Assembly (NCBI RefSeq): GCF_017833525.1
Contig: NZ_JAFICD010000003.1
Span: forward strand, 1-64,000
Reading direction: 5' to 3'
DNA: 64,000 bases
Source: Duganella sp. 1411
GTDB taxonomy: Bacteria > Pseudomonadota > Gammaproteobacteria > Burkholderiales > Burkholderiaceae_D
Shown here: positions 15,951-24,005 of the stretch, in pieces
Layout of the letters: each line of letters begins with the position of its first letter
Numbering within the stretch: position 1 is the first letter of the stretch
The notes under the pieces: model-generated
The model's database searches: none
The model's input: only the letters and a program-made list of their open reading frames with translations
What the model was told of the DNA's origin: nothing
Program-made: the position numbers and the translations under genes

Positions 15951-17288
15951 CTACACCGCGTCCGACAACGAAGTGAAGTTGAAATCGCGCACGCGCATCG
16001 CCGGGATCAGCAGCTGGTACTCCGACTCGTCGCCCGACAAGATCTCCGGCTTGCCCAGTTCATCGATGTTGTTCAACATCGTCACCGGGCTTTCATTGAA
16101 GCGGAAGTTCTTGATCGGGTGCTTGATCTTGCCGTTCTCGATGTAGAAGGTGCCGTCGCGCGTCAAACCGGTCAGCAGCACCGACTGCGGGTCGACCATG
16201 CGGATGTACCATGTCCGGGTGACCAGCACGCCCTTCTTGGTATTGGCGATCAGCTCCTCGGTCGACTTGTTGGTGCCGGCCATGATGATGTTGCCGGGGG
16301 CGCCGACCGCGCGCTTGCCCTGCTTCTTGGCCCAGTACATCGAATAGTTCAAGGCGCTGATCTTGCCGTCCTTGATCAGGTCCTGGCGCTCGCGCGCCAG
16401 CATGGTGCCGTTGTCCCAAGGGAGCACCGCCACGTTCTTGTCCCACGGGTCGGCCCAGACGTTGACCTGCTCGTCGAACAGCTTCTCGCCCATGCGGTTG
16501 CCGCCGCCCTTTTTCGACAGGAAGCTGCGGCCCTCGTCGGCCTGGCGCGCGTCGAATCCGCTGAACATGTAGGCCAGCAGGTCGGACGTCGCGGCCGGCT
16601 CCAGGATCACCGTATAGCGGCCCGGCTCCAGCGCCTTGGCCTCGACCGACCTAAGCGCCTTCTCGATCGCCACATTGGACGCTTCACGGGCATCGAACAG
16701 ACTAGCGTCGCCGACGCTGCGCTTGGCCCAGCCGGAACCCCGGCCGTCCTCGGTGCGCACGGTGACGCTGAAGTCCAGGCCCGTATCGCGCTGGTAGCCG
16801 AACACGCCGTTCGAGTTGGCGATGGCGGTAAAGCTGGACGTATCGGTGAAGAAGCCGGCCGCCACCAGGTTGTTCTTCTTGCTGTTCTCGATGCTGTACG
16901 CCGCCACCTGGGCGCGGAACTCGGGATCGATATCGGCGGTCTTCTGGAAGAACGTTTCGCTGGCCTTGTACTCCTGCTTGGACGGCGTCGGCATGTACTC
17001 CGGATTCTCCGGCGCCAGGCGGGCCAGGTCCTCGGCGCGGCGCACCGCTTTTTCCAGCGACTTGTCGTCCAGCTCATTGATGGTGGCGATGCCCTGCTTC
17101 TTGCCGAAACCGACCGACACGATCAGCTGGGTGTCGTCGATCAAGCCGGCGGTCGACACCGCGTTGCGCGCATAGCGGATATTGCCCTTGCGGCTGCCGG
17201 TCAGGTTCACCTCGCACTGGTCGGCCTTGGTCAGCGACAGCACCTTGTCGCAGATACGCTTGGTCTCTTCTTGACTCAAATTCTTCAT
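15951..17288 (-). CDS. TldE/PmbA-like protein, copy 2
   Basis: Protein of 445 residues, the same length as copy 1 and similar throughout, with near-identical blocks such as DEGRSFLSKKGGGNR, ARTEDGRGSGW-like RTEDGRGSGWAKRS, and the shared C-terminal FRFNESPVTMLNNIDELGKP. It lacks HExxxH and any signal peptide. It follows the second TldD-like gene by 18 bases, matching the order in the first unit. The unit has therefore been duplicated in tandem, and both copies remain full length. Differences cluster in the middle of the protein and near the C-terminus (copy 1 ends IPPMKVRDFNFTSLSDAV, this one IPAMRVRDFNFTSLSDAV). A different substrate range for each pair is possible but not shown. Confidence 0.9.
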   Translation of the reverse strand: MKNLSQEETKRICDKVLSLTKADQCEVNLTGSRKGNIRYARNAVSTAGLIDDTQLIVSVGFGKKQGIATINELDDKSLEKAVRRAEDLARLAPENPEYMPTPSKQEYKASETFFQKTADIDPEFRAQVAAYSIENSKKNNLVAAGFFTDTSSFTAIANSNGVFGYQRDTGLDFSVTVRTEDGRGSGWAKRSVGDASLFDAREASNVAIEKALRSVEAKALEPGRYTVILEPAATSDLLAYMFSGFDARQADEGRSFLSKKGGGNRMGEKLFDEQVNVWADPWDKNVAVLPWDNGTMLARERQDLIKDGKISALNYSMYWAKKQGKRAVGAPGNIIMAGTNKSTEELIANTKKGVLVTRTWYIRMVDPQSVLLTGLTRDGTFYIENGKIKHPIKNFRFNESPVTMLNNIDELGKPEILSGDESEYQLLIPAMRVRDFNFTSLSDAV

Positions 17289-17306
17289 ATTCTCTGTTCT
17301 CCAGGC

Positions 17307-18944
17307 TTAGCCGATTTTGCGTGCGGTGTTGATGACGTTGATGCCGTTGAAGCGCGCGGTGCTCGCACCGTGCGACACCACCGACGACTGCGAAGGCTGG
17401 CCCTTGCCGTCGAAGAAGGAGCCGCCCATGCGCCAATCGCGCTCGTCGCAAATGCCGGCGCAGGCGTTCCAGAATTCCTGCGTGTTGGACTGGTAGGCCA
17501 CGTCCTCGAGCATCTGGCCGATCTTGCCGTTCTTGATTTCGTAGAACAGCTGGCCGCCGAACTGGAAGTTGTAGCGCTGCTGGTCGATCGAGAAGGAACC
17601 GTCGCCGACGATGTAGATGCCCTTCTTGACGTCCTTGATCATTTCGTCCGGCGTCATCTTCTTCTTGCCCGCCTGGAGGGAGACGTTGGGCATGCGCTGG
17701 AACTGCACGCTGCTCCAGTTGTCCGCGTACGAGCAGCCGTGCGATTCTTTTTCGCCGATGATGTGGGCCTGGTCGCGCGTGGCCTGGTAGTTGACCAGGA
17801 TGCCGTCCTTGATGATGTCCCAGCGCTTGCACTTGACGCCTTCGTCGTCGTAGCCGACGTTGGCCAGCGAGCCGGGCGTGGTCTTGTCGGCGACGATGTT
17901 GACGATGTCGGAGCCGTATTTGAACTTCTTGCTTTGCCATTTATCCAGCGTGGCGAAGCTGGTGCCGGCGAAGTTGGCCTCGTAGCCCAGCACGCGATCG
18001 AGTTCGGTCGGGTGGCCGACCGATTCGTGGATGGTCAGCCACAGGTGTTCCGGCGACAGCACCATGTCGTACTTGCCCGGTTCGACCGACTTGGCGGTGA
18101 GCTTTTGCTTGGCCTGTTTGCCGGCGGCGCGCGCGTCTTCGATCAGATCATAGGAGCCGGTGTACAGCGTGGTCACGCCGCCGGCGGCCTTGATCTTGTG
18201 CTCCGGGCGCGCGTCGAGGTATTCGTAACCCATGCCGACCGGCGAGGACAAGCCCTGGCGCGAGCGGAATTTGTTGGTCTTCTTGTCGACGGCGGTGGCG
18301 AACACCGGCATCCACAGGCGGTGCAGGTCCTGGTCGATGTAGGAGCCGTCGGTGGAGGCGAAGTACTTCTGCTGGTTCACCTGGAACAGCAACGACTGCA
18401 TGAAGCTCGCGCCGCCGTCCATGCCGGCCTTGTTGGCGGCGATCAGCAGCTCCGCCTTGTCCTTGATCGGAACCGTGCGCCAGTCCTTGACGATCGGGGT
18501 CGCCCACGACACTTCGCCGACGCCCTTGACCGGCGCCAGGATAACGGGCTCGGTCTGCAGCTTGGAGTTGGCCTTGGCGATGGCGACCGCCTGGCGGGCC
18601 ACGGCGGCCACGCCGTCCGGCGTCATGTCGTTGGTGGCGGCGAAGCCGTAGGCCCCGCCGGCGATCACGCGCACGCCGACGCCGGCCGATTCCGTGTTGA
18701 CGACGTTTTCGACATTCAGGTCGCGCGTGGTGATGAACTGATTGAGATAGCGGCCGACGCGCACGTCGCAGTACGTGGCGCCCGCCTGCGTGGCCGCCGT
18801 CATCGCGGTATCGGCCAGCATTTTCTTGAACTGCAGGGCGACCGGCGCGAGCAGCTCCTCCGCCGCTATCGCGCGGCCGAAGGCGGGCAGCAGCATCGTG
18901 CCCAGGGCCAGACTACTAATATTGAGGAATGCACGTCGTTCCAT
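17307..18944 (-). CDS. TldD-like zinc protease with Tat signal, copy 2
   Basis: Protein of 545 residues, exactly the length of copy 1. HESVGH is kept (context SPEHLWLTIHESVGHPTELD), as are IGEKESHGCSYADNWSS and GDGSFSIDQQRYNFQFGG. The N-terminus MERRAFLNISSLALG then PAFGRAIAAEE has the double arginine, hydrophobic core and AxA site of a Tat signal. The ATG at 18944 has GGAG five bases upstream. It is the first gene of the ten-gene minus-strand cluster, so the main promoter should lie in 18945-19385. The ligand residues and signal are intact in both copies, so neither looks like a pseudogene. Confidence 0.9.
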   Translation of the reverse strand: MERRAFLNISSLALGTMLLPAFGRAIAAEELLAPVALQFKKMLADTAMTAATQAGATYCDVRVGRYLNQFITTRDLNVENVVNTESAGVGVRVIAGGAYGFAATNDMTPDGVAAVARQAVAIAKANSKLQTEPVILAPVKGVGEVSWATPIVKDWRTVPIKDKAELLIAANKAGMDGGASFMQSLLFQVNQQKYFASTDGSYIDQDLHRLWMPVFATAVDKKTNKFRSRQGLSSPVGMGYEYLDARPEHKIKAAGGVTTLYTGSYDLIEDARAAGKQAKQKLTAKSVEPGKYDMVLSPEHLWLTIHESVGHPTELDRVLGYEANFAGTSFATLDKWQSKKFKYGSDIVNIVADKTTPGSLANVGYDDEGVKCKRWDIIKDGILVNYQATRDQAHIIGEKESHGCSYADNWSSVQFQRMPNVSLQAGKKKMTPDEMIKDVKKGIYIVGDGSFSIDQQRYNFQFGGQLFYEIKNGKIGQMLEDVAYQSNTQEFWNACAGICDERDWRMGGSFFDGKGQPSQSSVVSHGASTARFNGINVINTARKIG

Positions 18945-19385
18945 CGTATCTCCAAACGTAAGGCAATGATTGTGGGCCAACCGCCCAAGGTTATGCTTTG
19001 CTTTTATTTGCTCTTCTAGCGTGTACAACTCTTATAGCGCTTGCTTCTTTACGTGACACCTGAATATCCGTCGCCGTTTTCAGTGGATTGCCAATATTAG
19101 CGCCGGATTAAGAATCGGGATAGGCAAAATGTATGCCATCCACCACAACGAAACACTGTGTTACAAGAGTCCCCTCGCGCCCCGTCCGAGCGGGGAAAAG
19201 TGTCCGAAAAAGTGTCCGTGAAGTGTCCGGCCGGTGTCCGCGAGTGTCCGCCGGTCGCGGCCCGGCGCGGCGGCGCACTTCGCTGGTGCGGTCGTCGCAA
19301 TTCGCTTGACCTCTTCGCATGCATGGCCGATGATCGCGCAGGGCGGGCGAGCGCGCGCCGCCCTTCGACCCTCAGGAGAGTTTGC
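18945..19385. other. Divergent intergenic region, 441 bases
   Basis: This space separates the TldD-like copy 2 start (minus) from the methyltransferase start (plus). The left third is AT-richer than its surroundings and probably carries the promoter of the ten-gene cluster. The middle holds five phased GTGTCCG heptamers. No small gene could be supported; an open frame runs through the right half into the methyltransferase, but its composition is not protein-like and the good ribosome-binding site is at the end. Confidence 0.6.
19200..19250. repeat. Phased direct repeats of GTGTCCG (five copies)
   Basis: GTGTCCG begins at about 19200, 19212, 19223, 19234 and 19244, so successive copies are 12, 11, 11 and 10 bases apart. 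That places them on nearly one face of the double helix, as expected for a protein-binding array. They end about 135 bases before the methyltransferase start codon. The binding protein is unknown. Confidence 0.7.
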
Positions 19386-20207
19386 ATGAAGAGATATCTC
19401 GTGGCCGCCCTGGCCACCACCACGCTGTTCGCCGCGGGCGGCGCGATCGCCGCCGCCGAAGCCACCGACGCAAAACTGAAGTCCGCCATCGCCGCCAGCA
19501 CGCGCACGCCGGCCAACGTGGAGCGCGACGTCTATCGCCATCCGTACGAAACGCTGTCGTTCTTCGGCATCCGCCCGAACATGACGGTGGTGGAGCTGGC
19601 GCCGGGCGCCGGCTGGTACACCGAGATCCTGGCGCCGTATCTGCGCGACAGCGGCAAGCTGATCGTCGCCGGCAACGACCTGGCCGCGCCGGACGAACGC
19701 GAACGCAAGGCGGCCGAGCGCTTCATGGCCCGCCTGAACGCCAATCCGGTGTACAAAAAGGTGGCGCTGGGCGTGTTCTCGCCGCCGCGCAAATATGAAT
19801 TCGCGCCGGCCGGCAGCGTCGATATGGTGCTCACCTTCCGCAACATCCACAACTGGATACCGGCGGGGCCCGAGAACATGAAAGCGCTGTTCGCCAGCGT
19901 GTACACGGCGTTGAAGCCGGGCGGCGTGTTCGGCGTGGTCGAGCATCGCCTGCCGGCCAACAAGACCCAGGACGATACGGCCAGCAGCGGCTACATGCAT
20001 GAGAAGTATGTGATCGGCCTGGCCGAGGCGGCGGGCTTCAAGCTGGCGGCGAAGTCGGAGGTCAACGCCAACCCGAAAGACACCGCCGACCACAAAGGCG
20101 GTGTTTGGGCGCTGCCGCCAACCTACGCCAACAAGGACGAGGACCGCGCGAAGTATCAGGCCATCGGCGAGAGCGACCGTATGACGCTCAGGTTCGTCAA
20201 GCCGTGA
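19386..20207 (+). CDS. Exported SAM-dependent-methyltransferase-like protein
   Basis: Protein of 273 residues. A clear signal peptide (MKRYLVAALATTTLFAAGG then AIAAAEA) precedes a class-I methyltransferase fold (COG4798 type): motif I VVELAPGAGWYTEILAPYL, a later VDMVLTFRNIHNWIP, and LKPGGVFGVVEHR. AGGAG lies 7 bases before the ATG at 19386. The puzzle is location: S-adenosylmethionine is cytoplasmic, so an exported member may have lost methyl transfer, bind another ligand, or be retained. Similar signal-bearing proteins are known in proteobacteria but without assigned function. It is alone in its transcription unit, and upstream lies the GTGTCCG array. Confidence 0.82.
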   Translation: MKRYLVAALATTTLFAAGGAIAAAEATDAKLKSAIAASTRTPANVERDVYRHPYETLSFFGIRPNMTVVELAPGAGWYTEILAPYLRDSGKLIVAGNDLAAPDERERKAAERFMARLNANPVYKKVALGVFSPPRKYEFAPAGSVDMVLTFRNIHNWIPAGPENMKALFASVYTALKPGGVFGVVEHRLPANKTQDDTASSGYMHEKYVIGLAEAAGFKLAAKSEVNANPKDTADHKGGVWALPPTYANKDEDRAKYQAIGESDRMTLRFVKP

Positions 20208-20224
20208 TGTAAAGAGCGCCGGTG

Positions 20225-20262
20225 GCGGCGCTTGGGGGGATTACGCCGGTCCGTTTAGAACC
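20225..20262. repeat. Degenerate REP-like element, family 1, copy F
   Basis: GGCGGCGCTTGGGGGGATTA followed by CGCCGGTCCGTTTAG closely parallels copy E (GGCGGCGCTTGGCGGATTAC, then GGCGGTCCGCCTAATC) with several substitutions that weaken the stem. It overlaps the stop codon of the minus-strand chemoreceptor gene. It appears to be a decayed copy. Confidence 0.65.
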
Positions 20263-21736
20263 GGGTGAACTTGTTTTCGTCCGGCGCGCCCTGGGCCGCC
20301 ACCGATACGGAGCGCGCGGCGCGCGGCAGCGGCGCCGCCCCGGCGCCGCCTTTCGCGGAGGCCGGCCTGCGCGCGGGTGCGTGCTCGTCGACCGCATAGC
20401 GCTTGAACACCTCCATCAACCTGCCCAGTTGCTCGGCCTGGGCGCTCATTTCCTCCGAGGTCGCCGCCAGTTCTTCCGAGCTGGCCGCGTTGACCTGCGT
20501 GGTCTGGCTCAGTTGACTGACCGCGCTGTTGATCTGCCGAACGCCGGAGCTTTGCTCTTCCGACGCCGCCGATATCTCCTGCACCAAGTCAGACGTCTTG
20601 CGGATGTTCGGTACCAGCGCATCGAACATCTGGCCGGCCTGCTCGGCCAGATCGACGCTGTCGGCCGCCACCTTGCTGATCTCCTGCGCCGCCACCTGGC
20701 TGCGTTCCGCCAGTTTGCGCACCTCGGCCGCGACCACCGCGAAGCCCTTGCCGTGTTCATGCGCGCGCGCCGCCTCGATCGCCGCGTTCAGCGCCAGCAG
20801 ATTGGTTTGATAGGCGATATCGTCGATGATGCCGATCTTGCTGGCGATCTGCCGCATCGCCGCCGCCGTCGCCTTGACCACCTCGCCGCCGCGCGCCGCG
20901 TCCACCGCCGCCTGGGTGGCGATGCCGTCGGTGATCTTGGCGTTCTCCGTGTTCTGCGCGATCGACGCCGTCATCTGCTCGATCGAGGCGCTGGTTTCCT
21001 CGACGCCGGCGGCCTGCTCGCTGGCCGCCTGCGACAGCGACTGCGCCGTCGAACTGACTTCCTGCGACGCCCCGGACAGGCCGCCCACCACCAGCTGCAC
21101 CTCGCGCACGATGCCCGACAGGCTGCGCGCCAGCCATACCGCCAGCACGCAACCGAGGATGGCGATCGCGATATCGACCGACAGGATCAGCCGCTTGGCC
21201 GAATCGGTCACCTCCGTCATCGCCGCCGACTCCCTCTTGGTCTCGCTCTCGTTCACCTTGAGCAGCTTGCGGAAGGCGCCGGCGATGGCCGCATCGGCGC
21301 CCTTGATGGCCTTGTCCATTTCCACCGGCGTCATGCCCTTCGCCTGCATGGCCTCCAACTGCGTCATGCTCTCGACATAGCTTTTCACGGCGGCCGACAC
21401 CTCGTCGAGCAGCACCTGTTCTTCCGTGCTCAGATTTCCGCCCGCCTTGTAGTTGACCATCTCCTTGTCGATGTTGGCCAGTTCGGCGCGAAACTGGGTG
21501 TTGTTGTCGCCGCCGCGCAGAACGTAGTTCTTGAAGTGCCGCACCGCGTGGCCATGCGAAATGACGCCTTCGAGCACGGCGTTCTTGCGCGCCAAGGTGA
21601 CGGTTTCGAAGCTATGCCACTGCTCATGCAGCGCCGTCAGCTTGGCGAAAGCAATAAGCCCCAGCGCCACCACCAGCAGCACGACGGCGCCGAATCCGGC
21701 ATGCAGCCGGGTCTCCATTTTCATCCGTTTAAACAT
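20255..21736 (-). CDS. Methyl-accepting chemotaxis protein, last gene of the che operon
   Basis: Chemoreceptor of 493 residues. One membrane helix near residues 12-33, a periplasmic four-helix-bundle-type sensor (about 35-190), and a second helix (LILSVDIAIAILGCVLAVWLA). The second helix runs almost directly into the signalling domain, leaving only about 30 residues where a HAMP domain of about 50 is usual. The cytoplasmic hairpin tip reads IAYQTNLLALNAAIEAARAH then KGFAVVAAEVRKLAERSQ, which binds CheA and CheW. The C-terminus PDENKFTRF resembles the tails of the other receptors in this operon. It follows a CheW gene and is probably co-transcribed with it. The ligand is unknown. Confidence 0.92.
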   Translation of the reverse strand: MFKRMKMETRLHAGFGAVVLLVVALGLIAFAKLTALHEQWHSFETVTLARKNAVLEGVISHGHAVRHFKNYVLRGGDNNTQFRAELANIDKEMVNYKAGGNLSTEEQVLLDEVSAAVKSYVESMTQLEAMQAKGMTPVEMDKAIKGADAAIAGAFRKLLKVNESETKRESAAMTEVTDSAKRLILSVDIAIAILGCVLAVWLARSLSGIVREVQLVVGGLSGASQEVSSTAQSLSQAASEQAAGVEETSASIEQMTASIAQNTENAKITDGIATQAAVDAARGGEVVKATAAAMRQIASKIGIIDDIAYQTNLLALNAAIEAARAHEHGKGFAVVAAEVRKLAERSQVAAQEISKVAADSVDLAEQAGQMFDALVPNIRKTSDLVQEISAASEEQSSGVRQINSAVSQLSQTTQVNAASSEELAATSEEMSAQAEQLGRLMEVFKRYAVDEHAPARRPASAKGGAGAAPLPRAARSVSVAAQGAPDENKFTRF

Positions 21737-21781
21737 GGCACTCCTCCAGGGTGATGCGTCAGTACGGCCGCGGTGCGCGGC

Positions 21782-22276
21782 CTACACGTGCTCCAGAGCG
21801 GCGGGCGCGATGGCGGCCAGATCGCCGACCGACGCCACCTGCCGCACATCCAACAGCAACACGAAGCGGCCATTGACCTTGCCTATGCCCTGCAACATCT
21901 CGGCCCGCACCTGCGCGCCCAAACTCGGCGCCGGCTCCACCTCGGACGACGGAATGTCGAGCACCGCGTTGACCGCGTCGACCAGGATGCCGATCACGAA
22001 GGCGCCATGCTCGCCGTCGACTTCGACCACGATGATGCAGGTGCGCTTGCTGACCGGGACCGGCTCGCGCTCGAGCCGGCACGCCAGGTCGAGCACCGGC
22101 ACGGCCGTGCCGCGCAGGTTGATCACGCCGCTGATACAAGCCGGCATTTGCGGCACGGGCGTCACGCCGGCGTACTCCAGTATCTCGCGCACGGCCAGGA
22201 TGCCGATCGCGAACATGTCCTGTCCCAGCATGAAGCTGAGGAACTGCGGCTCGGAGCCTTCCACTGTGGTCATCAT
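21782..22276 (-). CDS. cheW: CheW adaptor (second copy in operon)
   Basis: CheW-like coupling protein of 164 residues. Family landmarks are FLSFMLGQDMFAIGILAVRE, PACISGVINLRGTAVPVLDL, and the C-terminal IGKVNGRFVLLLDV. It links receptors to CheA. It lies between two receptor genes, so it may be dedicated to one of them. Start at ATG 22276, with an alternative ATG one codon later. It is related to the longer CheW at 26426-27016 but lacks that protein's N-terminal extension. Confidence 0.93.
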   Translation of the reverse strand: MMTTVEGSEPQFLSFMLGQDMFAIGILAVREILEYAGVTPVPQMPACISGVINLRGTAVPVLDLACRLEREPVPVSKRTCIIVVEVDGEHGAFVIGILVDAVNAVLDIPSSEVEPAPSLGAQVRAEMLQGIGKVNGRFVLLLDVRQVASVGDLAAIAPAALEHV

Positions 22277-22285
22277 CGGCCTCGC

Positions 22286-23974
22286 TTAGAATTTAACGAA
22301 ATGCGACTCGTCCGGATCGGCCATCTCCATCATCTGTTTGCCGCTCCCGCGGCCAGGCCGCGCACGCCCGTTGGCCGCCCTGGCCGGTGCGGACGGCGCG
22401 CGCGCCGTCCGCAACGGCCGCGACGCGCCGGACAACTTGAAGAAGGCCATCGTCTCCTGGAGTTGCTCGGCCTGACCGCTCATTTCCTCGGCGGTGGCGG
22501 CCAGCTGCTCCGAGGCGGAGGCGTTCTGCTGGGTGGTCTGGCTCAGTTGCGTGATGGCGGAGTTGATCTGGCCGACGCCGGCCGACTGCTCCTCCGACGC
22601 CGCCGTGATCTCCTGCACCAGGTTCGAGGTGCGGCGGATGTTGGGCACCATCTCGTCGAGCAGGTTGCCGGCCTTCTCCGCCAGTTCGACGCTGCTGCTG
22701 GCCACCTGCTCGATTTCCTGCGCCGCGATCTGGCTGCGTTCGGCCAGCTTGCGCACCTCGGCCGCCACCACCGCGAAGCCCTTGCCATGTTCGCCGGCGC
22801 GCGCCGCCTCGATCGCCGCGTTCAGCGCCAGCAGGTTGGTCTGGTAGGCGATATCGTCGATGATGCTGATCTTCTTGGCGATCTGCTGCATCGCCGCCAC
22901 CGTCGACTTGACCGCGTCGCCGCCCTCCACCGCCTCCACGGCCGCCTTGCTGGCGATGCCGTCGGTGACCTTGGCGTTCTCGGTGTTCTGCGAGATCGAC
23001 GCCGTCATCTGCTCGACCGAGGCGCTGGTCTCCTCGGTGCCGGCGGCCTGCTCGCTGGCCGCCTGCGACAGCGACTGCGCCGTCGCGCTGACCTCCTCGG
23101 AGGCGCTGGCCAGCGATTCGGCGCCGTTGTTCACGTCCTGCACCACCTGCGAGAGCTTGTCGATCATGTCCTTCATCGACGCCAGCAGGCTGCTGGTGTC
23201 GCCCGCCCTGATGCGCACCTCGGCACTGAGGTCGCCGCCGGCCACCTTGCGCACGATCTCCGCCGCGTACGACGGGTCGCCGCCGAGCTGGCGCATGATG
23301 CCCTGCAGGATGAACAGGCCGATCGCCACCAGCAGCGCCAGCGCCACGGCGGCGCTGGTGTACATGCTGGTCATCGCCTTGGCCGACGAAGCGTCGGCAG
23401 CTTTGACGTTACCCTCGCCATACTGGACATTCAGCGCCACCAGCTTGGTCAGGCTCTCCGACGCCGCGGCAAAGGCGGGCCGGTTTTCCTGCAGCGTCTT
23501 GTGCAGGCTCACGAAAAGCTCCTTGCGCTTGCCGGGCTCCGCGCGCGCAATCTGCGCCGCGATGTCGGTGATCACCACATCGCGGGTCTTCCACGCATCC
23601 CACTGCTTGAGAAAGGTCTTCCATAGTTCGGCCTCCTCGGGCTCCTGGGGCAGGGCCTCGTAGACCTTCGCGGCGGCATCGACCTTGGCCCACAGGTCCT
23701 GCTTGCGTTTGACCTCGTTGCCGATCTCGTTCGCGTCCTCGGGGAACATGCTCATGGCGTCCATATAGCGGCTCGACGAGCGCAGGGCGGTCTGGCCCTC
23801 GTTCATCACCATCAGGGACTGCACGGAGGGCATGCGGTTCTTGCCCAGCTCATTGAGCATGTCTCCTTGCGACTTCAATCCGGTGAAAGCGATGAAGACC
23901 ACGGCCATAAGCGCCAGAACGGCCACCGCCAGCAATGCCAGGATCTTGGTCCTGACCGTCAAAGTTGATAGCAT
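22286..23974 (-). CDS. Methyl-accepting chemotaxis protein with four-helix-bundle sensor
   Basis: Chemoreceptor of 562 residues. First membrane helix near residues 10-30 (ILALLAVAVLALMAVVFIAF), a periplasmic region to about residue 195 of the 4HB_MCP type, a second helix (AVALALLVAIGLFILQGIM), a HAMP linker (PSYAAEIVRKVAGGDLSAEV), and the signalling hairpin with IAYQTNLLALNAAIEAARAG. The ATG at 23974 has AAGGA about 8 bases upstream; a longer frame has no support. The C-terminal ADPDESHFVKF is similar to the tail of the next receptor. This copy has a full HAMP domain, unlike the receptor at 20255. Confidence 0.93.
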   Translation of the reverse strand: MLSTLTVRTKILALLAVAVLALMAVVFIAFTGLKSQGDMLNELGKNRMPSVQSLMVMNEGQTALRSSSRYMDAMSMFPEDANEIGNEVKRKQDLWAKVDAAAKVYEALPQEPEEAELWKTFLKQWDAWKTRDVVITDIAAQIARAEPGKRKELFVSLHKTLQENRPAFAAASESLTKLVALNVQYGEGNVKAADASSAKAMTSMYTSAAVALALLVAIGLFILQGIMRQLGGDPSYAAEIVRKVAGGDLSAEVRIRAGDTSSLLASMKDMIDKLSQVVQDVNNGAESLASASEEVSATAQSLSQAASEQAAGTEETSASVEQMTASISQNTENAKVTDGIASKAAVEAVEGGDAVKSTVAAMQQIAKKISIIDDIAYQTNLLALNAAIEAARAGEHGKGFAVVAAEVRKLAERSQIAAQEIEQVASSSVELAEKAGNLLDEMVPNIRRTSNLVQEITAASEEQSAGVGQINSAITQLSQTTQQNASASEQLAATAEEMSGQAEQLQETMAFFKLSGASRPLRTARAPSAPARAANGRARPGRGSGKQMMEMADPDESHFVKF

Positions 23975-24005
23975 GATGATTTTCCTTCGTTGAAAACGCG
24001 ATTTA

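Noticed and set aside
15942..19019. A 1025-residue open frame antisense to the second TldD/TldE-like pair
   Set aside because: The composition is repetitive (AVLDVEGA-like stretches copied from the antisense of paralogous genes) and the sense genes are clear.
19200..19250. GTGTCCG array as a CRISPR
   Set aside because: Units are 7 bases with 3-5 base gaps and no spacers of CRISPR size; there are no cas genes.
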